A DNA stretch of 64,000 nucleotides from Nephromyces sp. MM_2019 (lineage: Eukaryota > Apicomplexa > Aconoidasida > Nephromycida). Positions within the stretch are counted from its first letter, which is position 1, and every line of letters begins with the position of its first letter. The notes under the pieces are model-generated. The model had not been told where the DNA came from and made no database searches. It worked only from the letters and a program-made list of their open reading frames with translations. The DNA is taken from the NCBI GenBank assembly GCA_015657535.1, contig JADHZB010001372.1, positions 1 through 64,000 of the forward strand, read 5' to 3'. Positions 46,201 through 58,700 of this stretch are shown piece after piece. Made by a program: the position numbers and the translations under genes.

Positions 46201-46381
46201 GCATACACTAAATTTTTTTAGAAAACATCCTTGTAAACCATAGGCAGTGCGCATTAGTTGAGGAGTATTTATATTTGAGCCTAGAGTAAAAAAAGTGCCA
46301 TATATTGAAAAATGTGCGGTGTTGAATGTGTCGCATAGCATGGCCATTTCTAACAATGACGTTCCTTGGCGACAGCTAGTC
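43300..46381 (-). CDS. Unrecognised multi-exon gene, partial model
   Basis: Four minus-strand exons look real: 46381-46207, 45807-45601 (or to 45587 using GAT T|GTAAAA), 44742-44612 or 44598, and 43422-43300. The first ends AGT|GTATGC and joins in phase 0 to the second (acceptor tttttgtgtag). The second joins in phase 1 to the third (acceptor atattctag). Visible protein includes TSLLEMAMLCDTFNTAHFS, then the Leu-rich helical stretch LQKICALCDHLSLTEAEIF, then EIISFEKFSTFLMMTFG, then FLYLLLDRVTELYCPDWEYF. The mostly helical character without charged repeats suggests a folded cytosolic or nuclear protein. I recognise no family. Start and stop are not found. The frame of the last exon is chosen by protein-likeness, since a second frame there is also open. 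Confidence 0.4.
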
Positions 46382-47903
46382 CTAGTTTTTGACTTGCACA
46401 TATGTAATTCAGCTCTAGATGCCGATTAATTAAAAACTCCCAGCAGGATGGTAATCATCCAGGATACACGCATGGCTTAAGCCATTCCTCCTGTCAAAGG
46501 AAATCTATAAGCTAGGAGACCCTTTTTTCTACGCTGGTAAATGTCACTTTCGCTTCGGTAGCATTGCTAGCCAAAATTGGTTCATGAAGTATAGCACCAC
46601 ATGCTTGCGTCCTAATCGTACCTTCAGTCAGTCACCCTCAATGAATGAGCGGTCAATCATTACGCTGTTAAACATGAAACGAATGCATTATTTCCGGTTA
46701 TCACAGGAGTTATGACTGAACGCCCAGTGCGAGGAACCAATGCAACATGTCATATCTTCAAGTGCTAAAATGAGACATGTGACCTATGAGTTCCCTTTTT
46801 GATGCGATCATTTTACACCCTGTACAATCTTCAAACCTACATTTTTGCACTGCACAAGCCGTTAACGCATATCTTCCTCCTCCCTGTTGACCTTGGGTAC
46901 GGCACGCCCTCATCGTATCAGCAACGTTTCGTGACCAAATTTTTTGTCTGAATTAATTTTGCCCTGCAATGATGGGTAGAAAAGTCGTTTGTGTTTAAGG
47001 TTCATAAGCTAGGAATTCGGGGAAGTGAGGAAACATGGTGTTAACTTGAAAGTCTTGCTTGTATTTATAGGTGGTTCCTATTGGGGTAACTACTTTAGCA
47101 AAGCTTCTTGTAAGCTGCGTTGTTGCTCGAAATAGGTTCTGTGCAACGTGTTGCGAGTGAAGCAAATTGGGCTGCAAGTTGCCTAATTGACTGAAGAGAA
47201 TTCGGGTTCCCGTTTGCTTATATTGAAATGGCACACATGCCCGCTCTAAAATGATTTCTTATGCTTTGTATCTGCTAGTAAGTACCTATGCTGATATTAT
47301 CTAGGTCTAATCGCTAAGTGTACGATTATGCTTATCTGGGCTCTAATCAAGCTCTCTGCAATTGCTGAAGTAACTTTGCTTGATGGTGCAGCAGATATGT
47401 CTCGTAAGGTATCTGTTACCGCTTGAGCGCGTAAGAAAATTGAAAATAATTAGTTTAATCCCTTCTCCTAAGTGAAAATCATGAAGAAAGATGCCCTGTT
47501 TTCCTATTCTCAGCAGTACGATTTTGTAATTCATATGGTCACTGTTAGTATGAGTGTGATGTTCTAAATTTTTTTTACTGCTGACTCCATTTTAAAAAGA
47601 AGAGCACATCCTCTCATGATGGGTAACCAAATTTCGTGTGCCACAAGAAGTTATATATCCCTTGGCTTGCAGTGACATCCGTGTGTTGCCCTAATGTTCA
47701 TGGACAGCAGAAAAAAGTACTAATTTGTATACCGCTTAGATTGTTATATGTTAATATAAGACTTACTTGCTTACAAATTCTTTGTCTCAGGAATCAATAA
47801 TTTTACAGAAAGGACGAGCTCCATATTTTTCTCTACTGCTTTCCTTGCAGTTCTGCTAGAAGTGCGCGGCGTATCTCCACTTAAGAAATATCCTGTAGGT
47901 ACA

Positions 47904-49766
47904 ATGTCATCCCAGCAGGAAAATGGAGCAGAAGATGCTAATGAAGAGCTTAAGCACGAGCCAGAATCTTCATCTGTAACCTCTATTCCCATTGTGCCAG
48001 GAGTTCCACTTTCTGATCCTCTCTCTTTGTATCGGAGCATGCATGCGGAGCGTTATTTGAGACGTGTTAATCAGGAAAACAGTGCTTCTGGACCTGCACA
48101 GACTGAGGAAGATATCGAGGTTTACACAGAAAAAACACTGATATACTGCTTGCCAGCTATGTTTTCTACTCTTGCACACTTCGATTATTTTTTCCGTACT
48201 TGATTGGCAAGTCTATTTTGATTACTTCTCTATTTGTGTCTGCTGTAATAATTTTTGACGGTTCTTCTATTTTGGTGGATTATTCAATTTTTCGAGTTAA
48301 TACTGGAATTTTTGGTATTAAAATGGACCTACTTCCTAGCTAGTCGTGAAGTTTCCTGTTTAATTTTTTGATTAATATTCCCTGTAGCAATTTGTTTGAT
48401 GATGGAGAACTGGATCCCTCTCGAGCGAGGCGTTACAATCTTAGAACTCTGAAATTCTGTGGAGTCGCTACTCCCATTTTGTAGTTAGTATGCTTAACGG
48501 ATAGTCAGACACTAATTATTTTGGCGACTGTTATATAGTGCAATACTCCAGATCTAGCCTCTTTTCGCTTTTAAAACTATGCAACATTGGCAAAATGTCT
48601 TAAATAAGAGACTTGGCATTGTGAGCTGTTGAATGGTTTTAGCACCCCAGGACACAACAGTTTAAGGCTATTTCGAAAACTTGCTTGGAAAAGTCCTCAT
48701 GCGTTCTGCCTCTGTTAATGTTGTATCTCTGTCGCTTTCTCTATGGAAACAATATTAACGTTTCTATTTCCTGCTGTGTTGAAGCACTGGTATGTTTGTT
48801 TTCTTTATTCAAAATTTTTTCAGCGCCTTCAGAGCCGCCATCTTTTTTGAGGTTTTGGAAAATTATTGGCAACTTAAGTTACACCATAAAGTTTCTCACT
48901 TTTTCCAAAGCTGCTTGTACAGATTTGATTTTGTCGCATATGTTCCATTGCTTTGTTTGTATTTCCTTGCATACATTTGATTGACTACAGCTTGGAACGT
49001 TGATTTTCGTTCTAAGGTACTGCAATTTTTTATGCTAATAAGCAGTGCTTCAAAATACTTCTGTAACGACTGCGTGAACAGGCCGATTCTAAGAATTGGC
49101 TTAAAGTGGCTTACAGGGTGACAGCAAGTTAGCTCAAAGCCTTCAGTTTGAGGAATTCAATCCTTCATCCGTGAAAGACCAATTGGCTGCCGATGAAAGT
49201 AGTGCTCAGAATACGGATGCTCCCCTTGGTCTGGAACATGAAACTCAAGTGGATGAATCTGCCCAAGGGTAAGTTTTTTAACGCTATGTTATTATCTCAA
49301 GCCGCAAGACATAACTTCGAGTAGGATATCTTTTGATTGATGGCTACTTGTTTATTTTTTACTTTAGAGTCAGGTCCCCATTGCGCACCGGATATCACGA
49401 GCGGCTCATCGAGGAGGATAGCATGTTTAGTTTACGAGAAAGGTAAGTTGTAAAACCCTTTTTTCTCTTTAATATTATCAAATTGGGGCTTTTCTGAATT
49501 TTGCGTTTCTTCCAATTTTTAACTTTAAGTCTATGTTTTGTAATTTTGCAGACTACTTGCTCGGAATGTGGAAGAAATTCCTAGAGAACAGCATTTCCTA
49601 AGGCAAGTCTTATTTTTTTTTATTTGAAATATTCATTTTTAATAATCTGCATTCCCTATTTTTGTTTTTTAGGTGTTGGCAGCAAGGCAATGTGGCCACT
49701 CTATTTTTTATAGCTGGATGTTTTTTCTTTTTCTCTTCATTAGCATTTATGATTTTCGGGAGATAG
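47904..49766 (+). CDS. Small tail-anchored membrane protein of unknown function
   Basis: There are five exons: 47904-48119, 49117-49268, 49368-49442, 49552-49602, 49673-49766, phase-consistent, giving 195 aa from ATG 47904. The N-terminal 120 residues are acidic, Ser/Glu/Gln-rich and look disordered. A basic-acidic stretch with SPLRTGYHERLIEEDSMFSL and REQHFLRCWQQ precedes one hydrophobic segment (VATLFFIAGCFFFFSSLAFMI) ending Phe-Gly-Arg-stop, the arrangement of a tail-anchored protein with a cytosolic N-terminus. No SNARE layers are visible. The last intron (49603-49672, 70 nt) has a GC donor: CCTAAG|GCAAGT. The frame is also open upstream to an acceptor at 47790, so a 5' coding exon is possible, and 47851 is another acceptor. 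Confidence 0.65.
48388..48457 (+). ncRNA. Weak candidate box C/D snoRNA in intron
   Basis: Within intron 48120-49116, TTGATGA (48396-48402, one base off the RTGATGA box C) is followed about 50 nt later by CTGA (48449-48452, box D). The flanks AATTT and AAATT could pair as a short terminal stem. Internal C'/D' boxes and a guide match cannot be assessed. Such matches arise by chance. Confidence 0.15.
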
Positions 49767-50924
49767 CATTCTTGAGGTTCCTCACTCTGGTCGTTTTTCT
49801 AGATTCGTAAAGAGTGTAAAATTTGTAATTGATAAATCTCCTTATTTTATATAAGGTGAATTCAAGAGAAAAAAGGTGTCAAACTGCCTTCAAAGCTTGT
49901 TTATGACTTCTTAGCAGGAAACTAAATTGTTAAGATAAAAAATTTATTTCTATTTAATAGCAAAATTAATAATTTGCTATTCTATTGCGTTAATTTATTT
50001 GTACTATGAGTACAAATGAGCTAGCAAGTGCGTTATGTGCTCAGGTATTTCATGTAAATTATGAAGTTACTTGGCTTAATTTTTTAATAGAATTGATATA
50101 ATATTCAATGTGTTGAATCTGCGTGTTTCTTTTGGGTTTCTGATGCTTATTTAAGGTCAAAGCTGGAAAGAGGTAGATTCCTATCATTTGATGCCACATT
50201 TTTCATGTTTATAATTTCAAACGCATTTACTCATCAAGTTCTACCATTGAGTAAGAATGAAGTGGCAAGTCTGCTTTTAAAAGCTCATTTTGTGGTATTT
50301 GCTGGTACTGTTATTCTCACTTTTTTGGCAAAGTCTTAGCCCAGTGGATTTTTTTGAGCTGCTCGCTGAGGGCTGAATGTTTGTATACTAGTACTTAACG
50401 TAGATACGCGCTACCCCAGCTATCAATATTTGCTACATATAAAGTGTAAATGGAAGTGTCATGTGCGAGAGCACAGCTGCTACGGGAATGTTATTTACAT
50501 CATGGAATACTAGTGCTCAAGAAGCGGCATACGATTCATGAACATTCAGACCTACGCCTTTTTTCGTGTCATTGTACTTGAATCTTATTACGAAATGGTT
50601 TCCAGACTTAGAATCTATAAACGTATCATGTTTTATGCCTTTGAAATAGCTCTGCGTTGCATGGCTTGCAAGTCTGTGGTTTTTCCGATTCTTGCTGAAG
50701 AGAATACTTTCTTTTACGTGCTATGAGGTGTCCTGTCCTGCGCACTTTGAAGCTGATAGATATCTAGTACTATTTACCAAAAAATGATTTCCCAGCCACG
50801 GAAGACCCTGTTACTCCGAGACTAAGCTACTCAGCCCTTATCCTGGAATAGGCTCTTAAAAGTAATTGATTTTTGCCGCTTGTCTATCATGCTGCTGTTT
50901 TGGACAACGTTTTTTTGTCTCTAG

Positions 50925-53900
50925 ATGCATTTCAGGAAAAGCCGGTGGGGGGTTGGAAAGGCAAATTTTGCCGCTGGTTCACTCACCGGAGTACCATACG
51001 CTTGTCGGCAATGTCCTTGTTGTAATTATTCCTTTGAGGAGCAGTGTGTTACAGAGTGCAGGTAGCAATTGATGGAATGGCTGTCGCTTTAATTCTAGCT
51101 ATACAGGAGGCGATATACCGATTTTTTTAACGAATTATTATAGCTCACTAGAAAAATGCATGCTAGACTCTAGCGGGCATTTTTTCGCGCTATAAGTGAA
51201 CAGGTTAGAGTTAATAGGCTTACTCTGGTCATTAACAATGAGCAGCGTTGGTGTCAGTATAGCATTGTTTAAATGCTCAAGCATCTTCAACCTATCGGAT
51301 AGAAATTCTGATGCTTTTAACTGATCTTTTAATAGGACGCTATTGCGAATTTCCATGATGTGGAGCAAGAAACCGAATAACTGATTTGAAATGCTTTGCT
51401 ACCTTGATGTTATTCTTGCAGTCAGATCAATCATTTTTTAGCTTTTAGCAGGACTCTTTGCTCTGGAATATTTATGATAAATATATCACCCCTTTAAGCT
51501 CTTGTAAGATATATTCTGATGTTATTAGCTCACATTATTACCGACACTCTTTCCCCCTGCCTTAGCCATTCCTTGTCACCTTTAGATTGAAAAGCGTATC
51601 CTTTCAAGAGAGTGCTAACCGGGATTACTACCTAGAGTTTTGTACTTTAAAAAACTCATCTGCGTCGCTGACCACTTCAACTAGTTATTTGGTTATCTTG
51701 TGAAGTGTCTTGGAGATCACTGACATGGTGGCTTACTCTATAAAGATGCTACGAAACTAATCACATGTACTTTCTGTAGAGATAAACTGCCTGGTAAGCC
51801 ATTTTGTGATTACGCCTTACGATAAGATTTATTTATGTGAAAGGTGCTCCTTTTTCAACTTGATCTTGGCGAATAACTACTGCTGAAGCTGGCATTCCTG
51901 AAGACGGTACTACAAGTTTTGCAGTCTCGAGCAACAGCAGATTGCCTAAAGTAGCAATAGCTGGAAGCCTTGTGCAAAAAGATTTAGGTTCGCATTATAC
52001 AGGAGGTAAAATTATGAAGATTGCTATTAGACGCGCCTGCTCATAGTTTCACCAGAGGTTCATCCATGATGCTTTCTGCAGAATCCTCTTCAGTGCGAAG
52101 TAGACTATCTGCATTACCTACAAATCACGGTTTAACCCACTGTACGTACACTGTGTGTATCGATGCGACTTACGTAAGTAAAAAAAATTGAGTTGCGGCA
52201 TTCACTTTCCCTAAACTTATATAATTTCTTAGGGGTTATTTCACAGAGTATGAAATGCCTGTGATTTCCGGCAGTAGATATCTGGGATGGGCAGCTAGAT
52301 GCTCAGTCAGCCAGGCACGACCCATTGGTCATTTGCCGCTTTGGATCTTTTTAGTAGGCGCCGCTATCTTCCTTGGGCCTGGAGTTCGTCTGAATAGCTC
52401 CGCCTACGGCCTCATGAGAGATCCATGTTGCACGGTTGGCATTTTTTCTAATGTTGCTCATCATGCAGGGGCAGCGTAGTGCGTCTAAACACTGGGGTTG
52501 CGGTACGTTCTTCCGATGCGATGTTAGTGATTGGCGCATATAAGCTAGCGTCATCGGGAAAGCATATTACAGGGAAATGATGAGGTCTAGCCACGTTGAA
52601 AATATCTAGTGAATGAACTGTCGGATATTGATAATTCTTCAGAATGTCTAGAAAAGTTGCACCGCAAGCTGCACGGAAAGTAATTATATTGTGAATTTAG
52701 TATTTCTTACCAATCGATAGCTATGTCGGCAGAGCATTTAGTTGGTAATAAATTTCAAACGGGATGTGCAACTTGTTTTTATTTATTTTACTCGAATTAT
52801 ACCAAGCTCTATTGCGAACCCGGAAATGTGGGAAATTGAAGTAATCTACGTTATTTCTTCCGCTTGCAGTTACCTTATGTTGCTCTTAACGTTGTTTCTA
52901 GAAGGAAATTGATATTATTTGCTTGTGACGAGAAGTTGCAAGCAGAAAATTCATAGCTGGCGAACTCTTAACTTTTGACTGTCTTACATGCAATGCCTCA
53001 TATAATGTAGAACCGACATTTTTTTACACTATCTGAAGCTTTGCAATATATGCCTTTGTGCATGCAGGCATATACTGGCTACTTACGGCTGGTGAAGGAT
53101 CCAAAGGTTGGTAACAAAATCGCTTCCTCGGTGTTAACTGCAGTGTCAGAAGGCACACCTTTGTGGTGCATAGCTTTTTTCTTCCCATATCATGCGACGT
53201 GTCTTGCTTAGCCATGGTTTGATGATCGCAAGGCTTCAAAATTAAGATGATTTCGGTGTGGCAGGCGCTAAGCGAGGACAGCTACCAAAAGGTGAAACTA
53301 GATAAAGGTATATAATACTGTCGCAAATTTACACACAAAAAAGTCGAAATGTAAACTTTGACAATGGCCCATCCTGTTGATTGGGAAAAATAACGGTGGT
53401 TCAGTGATACTAGCTACACACTCCTTATTTCTTACAGAAGTGCTGAGGTTTCTGGAAGGAGGCGTGACGTCAAAGGAATTGAAGCTAACCTCCTTAATCG
53501 CACCGGTGCAGCTACTTCACGATTCTCATCGATGCCTTGAGGTGTTTCAAGGTATTCCTATGCAATTTTAAAAAATATCTAAAGAACCCATATAAATAAC
53601 TCAGTGGATGGCTTGCCGTGAGCCACAGCGCTTGCAGTAGATTGTAAATTGCGGCATTAACATTTCTATATTCATTATACCGTATCTTTGGTGCAGAAAA
53701 GGAAGAAAAACCTCATTTACTATGGTACTATACATGTTTTAAGCTACAAAATAAAAATCAAATTCGCTTGGCATTACATCAGCTGTGCCAACACAGATTG
53801 TAGGAATGCTTGGGTAAGCTAGTTTTACAGGCAGGCACAGCAATAATATATTCACTTATTCATATTGAGTAATTGCAGTGGGAAGCCCTCACGCTCAAAA

Positions 53901-53934
53901 TTTTATGCTTAAATCAAGGAAAGATGCGCCGTGA
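50925..53934 (+). CDS. Uncharacterised nine-exon gene, 248 aa, with N-terminal cysteine cluster
   Basis: Exons: 50925-51061, 51586-51683, 51889-52005, 52082-52129, 52247-52353, 53068-53110, 53265-53291 (27-nt microexon), 53438-53551, 53879-53934. All eight junctions are phase-compatible and the total is 747 nt including TGA. ATG 50925 directly follows TAG, so it is either the start or the first codon after an acceptor. Residues 30-48 carry a cysteine cluster (CRQCPCCNYSFEEQCVTEC), possibly metal-binding. The middle is Ser/Thr-rich. HLPLWIFLAYTGYL (about 155-170) could be a membrane segment. The C-terminal part is helical and basic. I recognise no family. Weak points are the purine-rich acceptor at 51888 and the choice of donors in exons 2, 5 and 6. 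The last exon is also open in another frame (to 54079). Confidence 0.5.
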
Positions 53935-55790
53935 AATTGATGGGCAGCCAACTTTGGAAGAAGAAACAAAGCTGGTTAAGTTTACTCACTGTTTAAAATC
54001 CGTTGAAAAATTACACATTTTGGAATTAACTACAGGTGGAAGAAAAGGTAGTGGAAAAGCCAGATATGGGAGGAGTTAACATTTTTATAAAGCAGGTCAC
54101 AAAAGTCGAAAAAACAGTGTTATGGTGCATATTTAAACCCATGCTCAACACTTTACAGCCCCCTACAGCAGAAAAGCCAATAATGAATCTCAGCGTGCAA
54201 TAGAGAGATGCTATTACTTAACTCGATAGAAATGTTGGTTAATGATATGCGCGTGATCAACCAGGTTCTTATGAAAAAAAGTGAAGTAATGGATACAAAG
54301 CGTGTGAAAAGTGCGCATGGAAAAGAAAGCATAGACATCAGTTAATGATTTCTAACGCCGTGGTGGCCTTGAAGTTGCAAAGCTTCGCACTTTTCTGCCC
54401 TGAAGCTCTTCAGATACGGATTTACTACACCTAGTAAAAATATGTATTCGTATTCCGGCAAGTAAAAAAGCTTATAAACTCATAACACCTGGCTAAGTTA
54501 CTAGAAAACTGACGTAGCCGAATAGTTCCTAAACCTTGCTCATGTAAAAAGGGGTTCATCCTTCAAGTATACGAAGCGTTATGGAACGCAGAGCAAGCAC
54601 ACTAAGGCTTTAATTTTGAGCTGATTGAAAATTTGCAGTGCGTATTTGGCATGCAAATGCTCCACAGCTATACTGCTAGGCTCTTAGCACGCATATACGC
54701 TAATATTTTATTCTTAACTCAGGTACTTCATAGTAGTACTTTGAAACTGGACTTCCTTAGCATTTGGCGCTTTTAGATCAATTTATAATGAGCAATAGCA
54801 ATACAATTCAGAACTTTCTTATGCAATTAATTCAAAGTAAAGCCTGCACTGTTCATTTCTCTAGTGGCCAACATCGAATAAAATTTTATAAAAGAATTAG
54901 AGCCCAGACGGTGATTCCTGAGTATGATGCCTTTATAAACACTCATTGCTCTGAGTGAACCCCGAGAGAGATTGGGAAGAAGTTAAAATGCCAGAGTATC
55001 CACCATTCAAGAAATATTAAAAGACAAGACTAACGCTTTTAATTTTAATGCAACGTATCACAGTAATTCAAAATGCCGCGACCCACGAGATATGTTTCAA
55101 AGTGGCTGTGCATCTATGAAGTGGCATAAAACAAAAGGTATTATTGACTTAGGGCACGAAGTGGAAGGGATACAATTTAACATAACACCTTTGGATTTTT
55201 ATTCGCTTTGTGGCGGAGCCAGCACATTACTGCTGCTATTACTCCAATCAAGCTTGATAAGAGTGTTAGCAATAATCAAAAGTTGTGCTGTGCATAAACA
55301 ATATCCGATTGCGCACCTCTTGCCATTTTTATTCTGCTATGAAAAAATGCCATTGGATGTAGCATGGAATTCCTTCATAGCAATCGGACAGACTTGGATG
55401 TTGACAGCATGCCATGAGACTTAATTTTGCTGTATCAATATGAGGTGACATTCAAAAATCACCGCTTTTCAGAGTAAATAATACCTCATAGTGTTTGATA
55501 ACACATTCAGGTTTTCAACTGTTGTAAAAGCTAAATTCAGGGATGATGCATGGCGCATAATGCCCCCAGTGATTACGCTGGAGTACGTTTACAATGGCAA
55601 AATGCAGCGACATGTTTATCTAGCACTCACACACACCGTCAGAGCTGCCTTTATCAAAATTGCATATATTATACGACAGCATAAAATTAGGGGTAGCACT
55701 TCAAGTTTTTGATAGGCTGATGAAGTAGTGAAAGATAAAACGTTTAGCTCGAGGAAGTAAGAACCCTCGTTTATCAATGTATTCTCTAAA
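53935..55790. other. No confident gene
   Basis: This lies between the convergent 3' ends of the nine-exon gene (+) and APC2 (-). Plus-strand frames at 54764-54958, 55092-55424 and 55491-55712 have unremarkable composition, no recognisable domain and no clear splice signals. Confidence 0.4.
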
Positions 55791-58700
55791 TTAAATAAAA
55801 AATTTAGGCATCTCCCAATTTCCGCCGCGATCAACTAGCAAATCTTTTGATTTCATGTGGGCCAAAATTTGCAACAAATCTGGGAAGCTGATCGGATCCA
55901 GCTGACGTTTTTTTAGCTCCTCATTGAGTCTAAGTAGAATAAACCCAGCAGGCGTAGTCTGGTGAAACGAATTAGTTTTTTCGTAAGCCAGTGTCGTATC
56001 AGCCCTTTCATACATTATATTCATCACCAATCGCTCAATAGTCACTACTTTTGCATTCACATTGGCCCCGAGTACGCTTTGAACAGACTGCAGCTCAGCG
56101 TCGGGCTGCGATGCGCCAAAATTACCAGCTTCCTCATCATTTAATTGCTCGCCATACTGGCAGAACCATTCAGGTATCTTCATACTTTTAGTGCGTTCAA
56201 AAGTGTCTAAAGAAGGAAGCGCAGAGTCTGAGTCTAATGAATAGCTATTGCTAATATCCTGACTCCATGTTTCACGATTGAATATGTCACTAAAAGCAGC
56301 TGAAGATCCGAAATACCTTAGAGACTCGGCCGAAAAGTTTTGAATGGCGAGCAACTCTGAGGAATGAGAAAAAGCATCTACAAAAAGTTTGCTTTCATCT
56401 GAGCCGGTGAAAAATTCATCGCGCGGATTCGGGGGCTCTGAATTTTCATGAAAGACAGCACGATTGTGAAATGAGTACATACATACAGAATTTCAAAAAA
56501 CGTAAAGAAAGAATTTATAGAAATTCATTAAGAAGAAAAGCATAGTGAATGTATCTGCTACAAAACAACTAAATAACCGTAATGAGACTGGGAAATATTA
56601 TTGCATAAAATAAAAGTCCTGAGCTCAAGTTAATATCTAAGGCGAGAAAACTTCAAACTTTCAGTAATTCGCCCTGTACTTCAAAAAAATATTCTCATTA
56701 TTATAGTTGTAGCAGTTCTTACCTGCTGGAAGGCTGTACAATGTAACTCCGTCAGAATTTTCTCTGTACTGCACGTGGCCTTTTTTTACCAGACTGTGAA
56801 GATGTGGTTCCAGCTTTTTTGCAGGAATTCTTAGTTCTTCTGCTAATTCTTGGATGGAGCATCCCACAACACTTGTGTATTCAACGATCAATTCCTTATT
56901 TTGCCCGGAATTATAGTTTGCAGTGACTCCAGTTTCATCGTTTTCATCACTTGATTCACATGAAGTGAGTATTATATCTAGGGTAAGCAGTATCGATGCT
57001 TCGAGAAATGGGAGGGTTATGAATGTACCATCAGTGTTTTCCAAGTATACGGTGCAGTGTGTAAAACAAAAATTTAATGTCTTCTCCAGGTACCAAGAAT
57101 TTTTAAGAACCCCGTCTTTACGACTAATTTCGTCAAGAATTGTGCTTAAAGGGTCAGGGAAATGAGCATCATTCCAGCAAGTATCACCCAGCATAAAATT
57201 TACAGGCCAATACTGTTTGCTGCAAACAGTAAGCAAAACGTAAATCGGAAGTTTTGGAAAAGAGCCGTTTTCACTTAAAGCAAGTGAACACGTTTCTAGC
57301 ATGTCCTGCAATATAATTTTAGGTCCTGAGAGGCATTCTTGAGTGAAATAATCTAAGCAATCATTAAAACTGCTATAATGTGTCCTTAGGGTGCGCCAAA
57401 AATAAGAAAGATTCGTTTTTTCAATTATGGCATTATGTAACTCATTGCTGGAAGCGACATCATCACAAACGCTGCGTATTCTAAGCATAAGCGGATGAAT
57501 TCGAACACCAAAAGTTTGTTTGTCTAAATTTACAAGGCACCGAGACCAAGGAAAATCGCCCAAATAGCAGTCACAACCCCCCGCCCTTGCAGGCATTGAC
57601 ATCATCTTTTCCGTCCAAGAGGCAATGGTATCCCAGATTGCGTACAAGGCATTAAAAAACCACTTCCTCGACAAATAAACACCAGCAAGATGAATTCCAA
57701 TTTCCGTAGTTGGATCCTTGGTGCCACAAATTATATCCCTAAAGAAGCAAAAAAATCCCTTTTCAGAGTCATGGTAATGATTCCCTGCAGTAACCCTCTT
57801 GGTAAAGAAATGCAAGTTATCTACGGAACCCACAGCACGCTGCTTCCACTTTATTTCAATGGGATCTGGGGGGAAACCAGCAGTTGTTTCTTGAGTTTGC
57901 ATCTCCAGCATAAAAGAAATGAAATCATGATTGATAGTAGGATACTGAAACAAGTTTTCATATCCCCTTAGTGCATCCTGGTATCGTAGATACTTTATGA
58001 GCTGCATTTCCTGAGCTTTGAACTTTGAAACATTACAAAAAAAGGTGAAATTGAAATCCTTTCGCTCGCTAAGGGCTTTTTTGAAGGATGATAAAGCATT
58101 TATTGCACTATCAAAGTCTACGTTTAGCTGGGTTAATATGACTATAATTTTTAGGCAAAGATGGATTAGCTCAAAAGTGCTCAATGTTTCTCTTGGAAGA
58201 AGACTAGGGAGCCGGTATATCAAGCTGGCAGACATTCTTTTCGATGTCACGTGGGACGCCATTGAATTGCTATCTGTTATATTATAAGAATAACGCAAGA
58301 AAGAATCAAAAGAGGTTGGAAAATTGCACGGAGTAACGTTTGAATAATCAAGTAACAAACGAAGCAACTTGGGAGCTATTAGGTCGATAACTTGCACATG
58401 GCAGCGTCTTAAAATATCTTCACAAAACGCCTCAAATTTTGAATCTATGGCCGTCAAATTTGCTCGATTACAGGCTAAAACTAGATGAGATGGAATATTC
58501 CCGTCCACCTGAAGGCTAGTAGAAATTTCAGCATTATCAGGGGAGAAAGTGTTTAAAAGTAGTTGTGCAGGCTCAGAATATATCGCAGAATCCTCGCATC
58601 CTATAGTGCTAGAAGCTGCAAAAAAAATTCCTTGTTTATTACCTCCAGATAATTGTGAGTAATAGTGAGGAGGGGAAGGAATAGCCTCCAAACGTTTGCC

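Noticed and set aside
46995..47234. 79-codon minus frame starting on GTG
   Set aside because: Reasonable composition but no ATG, no splice partner and no recognisable family.
47771..48040. 89-codon minus-strand frame
   Set aside because: Shadow of the first exon of the tail-anchored protein gene.
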